Positions 1-10,292 of a stretch of 64,000 nt of DNA are shown piece by piece. Source of the stretch: Guillardia theta CCMP2712 (lineage: Eukaryota > Cryptophyceae > Pyrenomonadales > Geminigeraceae); assembly GCF_000315625.1 (NCBI RefSeq), contig NW_005434654.1, positions 556,632 to 620,631 on the forward strand. Reading direction: 5' to 3'. Every line of letters begins with the position of its first letter. Within the stretch, counting starts at the first letter, position 1. The notes under the pieces were generated by a model, which saw only the letters and a list, made by a program, of their open reading frames with translations, was not told the origin of the DNA and did no database searches. A program made the position numbers and the translations under genes.

Positions 1-199
1 CTCCCCTCTCATGCCCTCTCCTCCTGCTCCATCCTCCTCCTCTTCGCTCTCCACTCCCCTCACCTCACCATTTCGTCGGCTGCCGGTCGCCCGGATATAG
101 ATTGAGCAGTGAGCACTCAAAAATTCCGAAGCCTTCATTATTGTGTCCCGTAGAGGGAACATTCTTGTGTTCTTCTGATAGAACAAATCCGGGTGCTGC

Positions 200-1471
200 A
201 TGTCCGTGATGGAGCGCTTGCGGCAGGCATGGCAGGGGCTCGTGGGGAAGAAGTTTTCAGACAAGGCTCTGCAGAAGGAGATGGATCTACTCGAGAACCT
301 GATCTACCTCACCCACAGGAAGATGCCCGTCGGATCTCCTCCCGACGATGCCATCGCCCATGCAGAGCAGATCAGTCCAGAGGAAAGGCAGTTGAAAGTA
401 ACGGAGCTGGTGCACGAGCAGGTCAAGAGCATCATGATTGCACTACACATGGAAAACGATCCACAATATGTGGGCAGCGCATCAAGAGTAGATCATAGCT
501 TCGATGTGCGGGAGTCCAGCATGGCGGGTGCTGGGATGGGCGTGTTCCTCCGAGGGAATGTGCGAGCAGGATCCGTAAGAGCATTGCGAGCTCGATCAGA
601 GAAACTGACACGTTTTCATTCACAAACAAGGTCATCATGTTCTATCCTGGACATGTGTACCTGCCTCATGTGATCTCTCGAAGATCCGACTTCCCCCAGG
701 TGCCATGCAGCTTGCTCTTTGTCGCAGAGGAATGAGAGTTTGTCAATGAAGCTCAACGATCCCGAGTTTCGTTTGGCCATTACAGGAGACTCTCTCATCG
801 ACCCATACAACATCGTGCATGAGTGCCATGCTGCTGCATCTTCTGCAAGTTGGCGAGTTTTGTAACTGTGGAGAATCTGTTCCACAAATGACTTTGTTGG
901 TTTCAGCCAAGAGCTCCAACAAGTAGATGCCGCGTTGATCGTGAAGAACAGGCTTGCTCTTGGTCATATGGTCAATCATGCGGGAGGATCGGGAAAGTCT
1001 CCCAATGTTGTCTCATGTGCCTATCAATTCCCATCGCAAGTACCGGCCGAATTGAGATACTTGATCCCCAATTCTCTTGTTCTACCGATCAACGAAAGGA
1101 AAGAAGGTGTCCTGACCAAAATGCTCTTTACTCTGTCGAACGAAGCATATCAATCGTATCAGCACTCAAAACTCATGCAAGAAAGTGAAATAATTCCTAC
1201 CCAAGTGTGTTCTGCATTATTGTGACCCGCCAATGATTGTTGCACAGGTTTTGATATCGAAATCTGATATTCCCGATGGGTCGGAGATCTTATTGGATTA
1301 TCGTTTGAATCCTAAGAAGAAGAAATATTGGCCAAGGTGATTGTTTGCATGCACTTTGTTTGCATGCAATTTTCTTCTCCTTCTGTTCCTGCCACACTGA
1401 TATGACTTGCAATCAGTTGGTACACTCCGGTGGATGTAGATGCAGCAAAGAGGCGCTGGGCTTATTTCTAG
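200..1471 (+). CDS. SET-domain protein, SETD9-like
   Basis: Six exons can be joined in frame: 200-574, 631-699, 728-822, 907-1108, 1248-1336 and 1417-1471. The protein starts MSVMERLRQAW and ends RRWAYF. The SET fold is recognisable from AGMGVFLRGNV (N-terminal strand), VIMFYPGHVYLP, the NHAGGSGKSPNVV segment (the NHxxxxN cofactor/pseudoknot motif) and GSEILLDYRLNP (the catalytic-Tyr segment). Order and spacing resemble SETD9, a small SET protein of unclear substrate, rather than a histone methyltransferase with pre- and post-SET cysteines. I see no targeting signal. The second intron would be only 28 nt. The ATG at 200 was chosen because it opens the frame carried through all exons; an overlapping frame from 193 is a shadow. 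The family call is from recalled similarity, so enzymatic activity is inferred. Confidence 0.8.
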
Positions 1472-1543
1472 GGATGTATGAATACTCTTGTTGACGTAGT
1501 ACGCATTACGAACACGCTTCAAGCAACAAACTTGTCACGGCCT

Positions 1544-4149
1544 TCAATCGTCATCGATGCTTTCGGATTCTTTCGGTCGCTTCGTTCTCGACTTCAAGTC
1601 TTCGATCTCCTTGGGCGTGAGGTCTCGCATGCGCCCCCCACCCCTCTCAAGCTCCTCCTCTGTTGGTGGCTGGTTCCAAGGATATTGAGGATTAATCTCA
1701 GGGTCGAAGTCTTCATCCTTGTACATCGTCCACATTTGTGTCGAGTTTTGTACATCCTCGATGTAGACAGGTTCGGCATAACCGTACTTGCACCCTCTCC
1801 TCCTGCAATACTCGTTGGCAGCTTTTGTCCGCAATTCTTTGTATTCCTTTTCTCGTTCCTTGCAGATTGCGATGTGAGCGAGAAGCATCGAGCAATTCTC
1901 AATTTACCTCTCTCCATTTCTTGAACTCCCAGAAGTCAACGTCCGACCAGTTGTTCCAGTCACGACTTCTTTCATAGAAATCCTCCATGTCTTGAAAGCT
2001 CCAATCCTGGAGCTCGTAGAACGGCTCCTGCCACGCCACAGCACATGAGCAATGATACGTTCCTTTACAACGTTCACCTTGAGCCACTCTGCTTCGGCAC
2101 GTGTCGGCATCAGATATTTGGGCCACGTTCCATTCGGAGCAAAGTGTCGCTCAGCAAGCACGCCGAATGCATAAGCAACATGCTCTTCGAAAACAGACCG
2201 GACCTCAACACTTTCAGCCCCAAACTTCTTGCAAAGCTTCAGGTACTTCCTTGCGAAGGTTTGATTGTCATACTGCAAAGTTATCATGCAGTGTACACAA
2301 CAAGTCGACTCCACCTGATCCATGGTGAAATTGGGATCTAACTTTAGAGAAGAAGGAAAATTTTCGTAGTCATGATCAAGACCTTGGTCCAAGCAGTCCC
2401 CTAAGCGAAGACAGTCATCATTCTCATCGCAAGATGGAATTTCTCCATTTGTCCATGGATACTGCTCCTTCAAGGCCAAATGTTGACCCCTCCCGAAAAC
2501 CTACGCAAAAAATGATCAGGCTTTCTCTTCTACGAATAGTAGCCAAAGGCTCAACCTCAGCCATCTCCCAAGGCACGGTCAAGTTGAACCCATCAAGGGA
2601 CGAGTCTGATGGCAAGGGCAACTCTGTTGGTAGGAACTCTCCCATCTGACCCAGCGAGAGAGTCGTCTCAGGCCCAATGCGGGACTTCGCATCGAAAGAA
2701 GTATGGATGAATGGCAGATTATCCTTGAAAATCGTTCGACGAACATCCAGGTTGTGGAGCAAGTCGCAGGCATCTTCATCGTAGACCTCCTCCTCCTCCT
2801 CCTCCCCATCCTCCTCCTGTTCTGTGATGTTGGTGTACATGATGGTGCTAAAGGCCCCACCCGCATTCGGACACTGATTCCCAAAGAAGGAGCAGTTGTA
2901 CACCCAGGTTACCTCGGTGCTCTGAAGGAACATCGCTCCTCCTCCTCGCAACAGACCCCATGCCGTGTTGTTCAAGAAAGTGCATCCTGTGATGTTGCAC
3001 CTTGAGCTATTGAACATGGCGAAGGCGCCCCCCGAGTCCCTCGCCACGTTCCCCTGGAACAGGCAGTCCAGGAAGGTAAGCTGCGCTGGAGTGGGGTTGG
3101 AGTGAGTGGTATTCACTGACACTGCCCCTCCGCACAGGCAGCTCTCCCCCCCATTCTTCTTGAAGGTGCAGTTGCTGACTCTACATCGAGATCTTTTGGC
3201 CAGGTGAAGGCAAGAGCCCACCATGTAGTCGTGGAGCTCGCTCAGCGGCTCTGAGTCTCGGGTGAGGTTGAGTTGCTTGTGACGCATCAGGTTCTTGGAG
3301 AAGATGCACCTCTCGAGGAGGATGCGGGAGGAGTCGGTGACTTTCAACGTGCTCCCAAAACAAGATCTGAAGATGCAACATGCCGCCTTGACTGTCGCGT
3401 GCCTGTTCAACAGCATGGCCGATCTGGCGTTCTTGAAGAGCAGGCCGGAGACCCGGAGTTCACTCCCTGGCGCCCCTGTTACATTCCAGATGAAGGAAGC
3501 ATTCTCTCCATCAAGAAGCACATGCTCTTTGCTTTTCTCAAGGAAGTTGGACGATATGATGGAAAGCTTTTGATTTCTCCCCAACACCATGTTGAGCTTC
3601 TTGTTTCGCTTCGTTGCATAGATTCCTGGCTTGACGATCACTGTCGAATCCTGCAGGAATCACCCCATCAGGTGAATTCAACGCCAAAGATCCCTCCTCT
3701 CCTTACCCTCCTCTTCACAACCTGCTGCAGGGCACGGAAAATGGACTGAAAGGGATGCTGCTCGTCTCCTGTGCCCTGCCATGCGTCATGGTCAAACAAG
3801 CATCTGGCGAGAATCATGTTACCGAGACATCATTCCCAGACTCTGCGTCCACGTGGACTCGAAATGAAGATAGAATATCGGTGGAAGGGTGATATGGTTG
3901 ATGCAGGTCTCCCTGCTCCTCGGAGTTCTCCTCCATGTACTCCGGTAGGTAACCACCCCGCAGTGAAAGTCTGCTGGGTCTGCCGGAGGGTTCGGACCTT
4001 CGCAAGAGCAATGCGATCTTCGCTCGTGTGTCTGCATGGACAAACTTCAGCTTCTTGCTCATCAGCTCGTCCATGTCCATCGGCTGCTCCTGCATGCATG
4101 GCGACACCAGCAGCAGCGCCAGCAGCATGGGACCATGCCACGATCCCAT
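1544..4149 (-). CDS. Secreted parallel beta-helix protein
   Basis: The ATG at 4149 opens a signal peptide (MGSWHGPMLLALLLVS). A first exon ending near VDAESGNDVS is followed by a 39-nt exon (3745-3707; SIFRALQQVVKRR) and a long exon starting DSTVIVKPGIYA. This is the classic start of a right-handed beta-helix: an index helix, then a VxPGxY turn. About ten rungs follow with CxF/CxI cores such as NCTFKKNGG, DCLFQGN, GCTFLNN and NCSFFGN, plus many N-glycosylation sequons. An acidic loop (EEDGEEEEEEVYDED) comes from a CCT repeat near 2765-2820. The C-terminal exons (about 2475 to 1544) carry Cys pairs (STCCVHC), an acidic/aromatic stretch and a charged tail ending SESIDDD; I do not recognise that part. 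Such helices are found in pectate-lyase-like enzymes and adhesins, but I see no catalytic set, so the role is unknown. Some exon joins are approximate. Confidence 0.7.
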
Positions 4150-4327
4150 CACATCCACCAGACGTAAACCTCATCCCCACACTGACCAATGAAGAAACCC
4201 TCATACAGCCCGCCCAACAACAAAGTTGACAAAAACTTTGATCCCTCCTTCCCCTGCCGGACCACCGGCAACCCGGGCACCCCCGCCATGGCGTTGCGTG
4301 CACGCGGAAGCAGGGGAGGCGGGGAAG

Positions 4328-7300
4328 ATGGGAAGGAGGAGGCACCTGTGGACAGTCTCCACCCCCTCTTCCGTCTGGAAGGTACTCCTCTCCTCTGCTA
4401 CTTCTTCCTACCTCCTACCCCCTACCTCCTACCTCCTACCTCTTCCATTTTTGCTTCTCAGCTTTGTTGGGAGCCTGCCTGCGGAGAGCCGGCAGATCGG
4501 CTGCTCAAACACCTTTCAGGGGGCGGCGTTCTCGTTCCCAATGCACTACAAAAGCAGGACGAGGACGACAGGTAGTTGCATGCATCGCTCGGCAACCTGT
4601 ATGCGCGCATGACCAGTGGAACGAAGGTTGGAGTTCGAGGAAGCCTCGTGCAATCCGGGGTACAACGGAGACTCATCCTACCTCGACACCTATTCCGTCA
4701 GGTTCTTGTTGTTGCTCCATGATGATTTCTAGATGATTGCATTGCACAGGAGCAATCGCGATGTGATGTATGCAAAGTCGCTGGGGAAAAAGTACAGTTC
4801 GTTGCCTGAATCGCCGTCGAGCGTGATCTTAGATATCTCCCTTATCTTCGTCCTCTTCTTTTTATTTCTGGCGCTCGTGTATCACTTGATCTACGACATC
4901 TTCGGCACAAACCTTCATTCTTTGTTAACGGGGGGCATCTCGAGGACCTTCTTTGTCAGTGTCTGTTTGGGGATCATCTTACGTACGGTATACACAAGTT
5001 GTTTCCCTCCCTCCATGCTCTGACGGCCTTCTGATCAGCTCAAGAACTTGTACTTGCTCATCCGGACAGTGGAGAGTTCGTCTGACGCATCGGTCATACA
5101 ATGGTACAGACATCTCTTGACTCTTACGTTGTTCGGAGCATACTTCCTGGCCTTCTTCAACGGGAAGGATATTTCCAAGCACGTGATGCAGCTCTGGTCT
5201 AGTTTCGATGTAGCTTCTTTTCACAGCCATTTCAACAACAACAACAACAACAACGCAATCAAGATCACATACAACCAGCACGATTGGGAGAGAGAGCGTG
5301 AAGCGCTGATGCAGGTCGCTGAACCTGCAGCGGCTCTTCTTTCTGACACCGTTGCTCCTAAGGTTGCCGAAGATTGTGCAATCCGAGAGAAAGCGCTGAT
5401 GCAGCAGGCGAGCGAAAGGAAAAGAATGCCTCATCGGCTCATGCAGGAATCGACCCGAGGGCATGAGACTGCGCAGTGGAGTAGTGTCGGCTCAACTCCC
5501 GGCAGGGAGCAAGGAGGACCTTCGAGTGCTGCAAAAGAATTGGCAGCGAAAATTGCAAACGAGCAGGTTGACTGCGACAAGACATGAAGACGTCTTGAGC
5601 GCAGGACGCTGACATGCATCGCCAGGCGTTAGCAAGCATGGTGAATGAGCCGCTAGACATCTTTGACGACGACGATAGCACCAGGATCAAGCGACTGGCG
5701 ATCAAGAATGCATTTCTGCATGCGTGGGAGGCCTATGAGATGTAACTTGTTTCAGGAACTCTAATCAGTAATGCCATGGCAGGCACGCTTTTGGAAAGGA
5801 TGAAGTGCATCCGCTTTCTCAGCAAGGGCATGACATCATGGTGAAACGAGAGAGAGGCGGCAGTTGTAGCTGAGGTCGAGCAGGGACTTGGCGTGACAAT
5901 CATCGACGCGCTTGATACAATGCTGGTCATGGGGTTGGCAAGCTCGCCGGTTTACAAGAGGGCGAGAAGTTGGGTACAGAGTGGTTTTGATCCGAAACCG
6001 AACAAAGATATCTCCGTCTTTGAGGTCAGCGGTTTCTGCCTAGAGAACCATCCTGACGTCTTTTCAGGCAACCATCCGCGTTCTGGGAGGGCTGCTTTCT
6101 GCTTTCGGGCTGACAGGAGATCGCATGTACGCTGAGAAGGTACCGCGTGCTCTGCGTTGACGAAGATCACGAGCTGCCAGGCGACTGAGCTGGGCGACGT
6201 TCTGCTCACGGCGATGCAAACTCCGACGGGACTTCCTGCTTCTGTTATCAATCCCAAGCTCGGCTCCTCCAAGCAAAGCTTCATCAACCCCTATAACGGC
6301 AATCAGTGCAAGTTCGGCGATCCCACCACTCTGGCCGAGGCGGGCAGTGTGCAGATGGTTCCCTTTCACTTGCTGTAGATTGGCACATGATACGAGCTCC
6401 CCAGGAGTTGCAGTACCTGTCGCATATCACAGGAGACCCCAAGTACGCGGCAGCTGCTGATCGTTCGATCGCGAAGCTTCTCAGCCTCGCAGTGAAGAGC
6501 AAGGACAAGGTTACCAGCTCGACTACCTCGGCTTTCGTGTTGACCTGTGCTGCTGGCAGCCGGAGAATCCGCTCTTTCCTGTCGACGTGCACCCGAGGGA
6601 AGGGAGGTTTGTAACCGACAGAATCTCCATGGGCTCAGGAGGAGACAGGTGAGAGGAAGAGAGTGGAACTGTTCCATTCGTTTTTAGTCGTTTTGCAGTT
6701 TCTATGAATGTATCTTGAAGCAAGCAATTCTCCGTCCGCTCTCGGCCGGGCATCTTCGTTCAATCTTTCAGAATGTCACCGTAAGTGCAATCGAGAAGGT
6801 TGGAGCAGAGGTGGATGGTCTCTCGGTGATTTTTCTTCATTGCAACTGATGTGCGAAATCCTCACGGACCTTCAGTTTCTCGGACAATGCTCCGTTACAT
6901 CCCCCGAAACGATGAAGCGGATGGAGGTGAACGAGACATCAGCATCATTGTTTTGCCGTGACGTGATTATGAAGCACCTTGCTTGTTTTGCTCCTGCGAT
7001 GCTGGTGCTCGCGTACAACGAAGACAGGTGATCTTTGCGCATCATGACAACCTCTCCCCAACTCCCTCGCTTCTCAACGTCTTGTTTCAGATCGCAAACT
7101 GCATACCTGGTCGAGGCCGAGAATCTTATGCGCGTTAGTCTCTTCTCATCTGCTGCGCCACAGTGCCTCACTTCTTGGCAGACTTGCATGAGCATGTACC
7201 AAGTGACGCAGACAGGTCTGGCAGCCGAGCAGTACGACATCAAGGTAGGATTCAATGAGAAGATTGCACAATTGAAGATGTGTGGGAGGGGGCGGGACAA

Positions 7301-7860
7301 GAAAGAAAGGATGGGATAGGGAGCCGCAGTGATACCTTACTTCAGGTGAAGCCAACCAAGCTGACACCCACTGTTCGCCAAAAGTATTCCTTGCTCCGAC
7401 CTGAAGCTGTTGAAAGCGCCTTCTTCCTATGGAGGGTAACGAGGAAGGTCCGTATCCTCCCTCGCTCCCCTTCCCTCCATCCCCTCACGGATCGTGAGCA
7501 TCTCTGACTGTCTGCTCACTCGCAGAGGATCTACCGCGACTTCGGCTGGCAGTTCTTCATGTCTCTAGAGAAGTATTGTAGGAGGAGCTTCCAAGGAGGA
7601 GGCTACACGGCGATCCTCGATGTAGACCATGCAGCCTCAGCTGGCAGCGCGAGCGATGCCAACCGGATGGATCGACTTGACTCCTTCTTCTTCTCCGAAA
7701 CCCTCAAATACTTGTAAGTGCTTCCCCTCTCCACGTGCCAGCGCTCAGTTGAGCTCGCAGGTATCTCCTCTTTACGCCGCATTCCGTCCTTCCCTTAAGT
7801 CAGTTCGTGTTCAACACCGAGGCCCATCCGTTTCCTATCATCGAAAGGCCGCCGTTTTGA
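4328..7860 (+). CDS. GH47 class I alpha-1,2-mannosidase with long N-terminus
   Basis: GH47 enzymes trim mannose from N-glycans in the ER/Golgi. The catalytic domain runs from about 5640 to the stop at 7860 over many short exons. Recognisable pieces are KNAFLHAWEAYE, HAFGKDEVHPLS, IIDALDTMLVMGL, TIRVLGGLLSAFG, TTLAEAGSVQM (acidic residue of the E330 region), MGSGGDSFYE, HLACFAPAMLVLAYNE, LRPEAVESAFFLWR (second catalytic Glu) and FNTEAHPFPI (the Ca2+-binding Thr). Before it comes an unusually long N-terminus with a strong membrane helix (ILDISLIFVLFFLFLALVYH), one or two further hydrophobic segments, and a poly-Asn run near 5237-5256. A 59-nt intron (5570-5628) joins this in frame to the GH47 domain, so I treat it as one gene. 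The start is uncertain: ATG 4328 keeps the frame into the next exon, while ATG 4288 (good Kozak) does not. Confidence 0.8.
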
Positions 7861-7991
7861 CCGTCACTCTTTTCCCCATCTCAATGCATTGCATTTTTTT
7901 CGAATGTTCATGTATCAAAAGTTTTGCAACAAAGGAGCTCCATTCAAATGATTCTTCTCTCACTTCAAGTTGATATCTCTACACACGATGC

Positions 7992-9298
7992 CTAAGAGCT
8001 TGCGCCAAGCATCATTGTTACATACTCATATACTACAAACGTGATGGCTGCGGTGGGAACGACTCTGGAGAAATTTACGAAGTCAGGCGGCATGCATCAG
8101 CGAGCAAGATAAGACCTGAGAAGGTTCGAGCCAAGTCCCTTGTAGAAACCCTGTAGACCCTCTCCATGAAAGATCTTGCTCACTGTGTCTACAGGGCCCC
8201 TGTAGTACCGGCGGTTTCTCTCCAGCTGAAAGTTGACCGCTACCTCCTCGGTGTTCTGCTGGGCGAGTCAAGGAGGAAGACATTCCATGCACCTTCACCT
8301 GATTCATCTGCTTCAGCCGCTCCGCCACCACTGTGGGGTCAAGCTGCTGCATCCTCGATCGGATGACTTGGAACGGATAAGTCAACACCGATGAAAACAT
8401 CTTGGCAGTGGAGCCTGACAACATGTCAACTACAAACCTGCTGAGGGACATTGAAATCATCTTGTACCGACTAGGAACGTTTGCCATGCGTAGAGCCTGT
8501 CCTCCGTCGGCCCGTAGGGCAGCACGAGCTTCTTGATCTCTTCGTAAACGGCGAAGTGGATGGAAACGTGAGACACGAGGAGCAGGGAAGGCAGGAGCCC
8601 CCTCCAGAGGGCAAACAGCTGCAGCAACCGAGTCATTACTTGGATCTTGAGGAGGATGGCCTTATTACCCCTTCATGCTGGACGACGCTGGTCATTACAT
8701 GATGCATGCCATTGTACTGGAACCCTGAGCCGTGCTGCAGCTGCAACCTGACTTTTGCCAGCCATATCGGTTGAGTGATGGCGGCAGTAACAACCCCTGC
8801 TGCTGTGGCACATGCCAGGTTCACCCCGGGGCCCAAGTGACTCATCCCTGTGACAAGGTCAGAAGCCAAGCTCGTCGTCGCTCTGCGGACTCGCGAAGAC
8901 TCACCCACAGCATCTTTCGGCCTAGGGAGGTGGCTGCTCGCAAACTCTCGCAGGCGCTTGTAGCCGTAGAAGTAGCAGCCCCAGGAGACTGTGGATCCCA
9001 CCAGGTTCGGTCCCAGCCCAGCATACAAGCTTGCAGGCCCCTCAGTCTTGACGATGGTCACGATTGCATGAGCAGTTGACCGATAAACAGGGATGTGCGA
9101 GAGTTTACCGTCCTGGACCTGAAACCGGGTGTTGACTACGTCCAAAGGGTGCATCACAACAGCACTGACGAAGCCTCCCGACAGCCCAGCTACTGCATTC
9201 TTCCAGTAGCTCTGCTCTTGTGCAGGATTTCCAACCTGCTGGTGATCTGACTTGTTAGCTATCCCTGGATCAGTCCCTTGTCTCATTTGAGCCACCAT
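7992..9298 (-). CDS. Mitochondrial carrier (SLC25), folate/FAD transporter type
   Basis: The protein starts MVAQMRQGTDPG at 9298. The first repeat has LSGGFVSAVVMHPLDVVNTRFQ, with the carrier signature PxDxxxxR. The second has ATAAGVVTAAITQPIWLAKVRLQ, and the third SGSTAKMFSSVLTYPFQVIRSR. The variants PIWLAKVR and YPFQVIRSR match the SLC25A32 (folate/FAD) group, which has PLWxxKTR and YPYQVVRAR. SWGCYFYGYKRLREF and HVSIHFAVYEEIKK are transmembrane helices 2 and 4. Reading the last large exon through gives a premature stop at 8097. A short intron ending near 8054 restores a normal sixth helix (VVPTAAITFVVYEYV) with a stop at 7992. It sits in the inner mitochondrial membrane in characterised relatives. 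Substrate is inferred from similarity only. Confidence 0.85.
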
Positions 9299-10180
9299 GC
9301 TGATTCTGTCTTCCTTAGAATGTAGATACCAAGGAAATCAGCAGAATCTTGTCAGTTCCTAGAGCTATCGCATGGTACTGCATCGTTTCTCAACCTTGAC
9401 ATTGGGATTCGACCGTTCAGCGAGCATTTCTCTCAACTTATCCTGTCCACCTTCGAAAGTCAGAGAATTCAACAGGAGGCTTGCTTCTGGATATTGTCAC
9501 ACAGCTCATTATCCTGTCACCAGCATTATCTCCTCGTCATCGTCTCATCTCCTTCTCGTCTGCCCATCGTCATCGTCCCTCGTCTGACATGGTCATCGCT
9601 CGAGCAAGCATGATAATCAGCATCCGACCCCCCGCGGCCGCAAATTCCACCCTACCTCGTGAACCTTTTTGACCACCCTACCCACTTCAACACCCTACTC
9701 TCTTGTTGAACTACCCACCCATGTATGTCCCCTGGATCTCAAAGGAATATAGAGACCCCACCCAATGTAGCCTTGTACTACCCACCCCTACTTTCATCAC
9801 CCTTCTCCTGCATCCTTTCCCCCACCCCTTCCTATTCCTTCTACCCCACCCCATCAAAGTCTGATCCTTTGACCGAATGGATGACCTCTTCCCCGCGCTT
9901 ACCCTGACTTGGAAGCCGTTGGTGGCTACCAGGGGTGGCTACCGCCAGGCAATGCAGCTCAGGCTGGCAATGCGGGGCGGGGGAGAGGGAGGAGGGGAGA
10001 GGAGAGGAGCTCGACAAGAACGAGGAGGAAGAAGGGAAGAAAAAAACAGGGCAGGGAAGGCAGGAGACCGTTCCTTGTAAGGCGAGCACAATCAAATACT
10101 ATCATAGCCTTGGCTCCAATCGCCCTGCCTAGTTTACCAGTCGCCGAGGCTGGTAGACGAAACTTTGCGAGCACAAGCAA
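9299..10180. other. Gene-poor spacer, C-rich with TACCC motifs
   Basis: No supported gene lies between the carrier start and the bestrophin upstream repeats. From about 9640 to 9860 the plus strand is strongly C-rich with repeated CTACCCACCC/CCCCACCCC-like words. From about 9980 to 10060 it becomes purine-rich (GGGGAGAGGGAGGAGGGG style). Short frames here are compositional. Confidence 0.6.
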
Positions 10181-10292
10181 CATTGTGCACGATCTAAGGA
10201 CAAAGGAACATTGTGCACGATCTAAGGACAAAGGAACATTGTGCACGATCTAAGGACAAAGGAACATTGTGCACGATCTAAGGACAAAGGAT
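10181..10292 (+). repeat. 28-bp tandem repeat, four copies
   Basis: Four near-perfect copies of a 28-bp unit begin at 10181, 10209, 10237 and 10265; the core reads CATTGTGCACGATCTAAGG. The array ends exactly at the bestrophin ATG (10291). The first coding codons (ATGATTGTGTACGATCC) look like a fifth, diverged copy, with AAAGGA conserved in front of both. Confidence 0.9.

Noticed and set aside
8097-8260. Carrier ending early at NLLRSYLAR
   Set aside because: This would remove the sixth transmembrane helix; a short intron restores VVPTAAITFVVYEY and a normal end at 7992.
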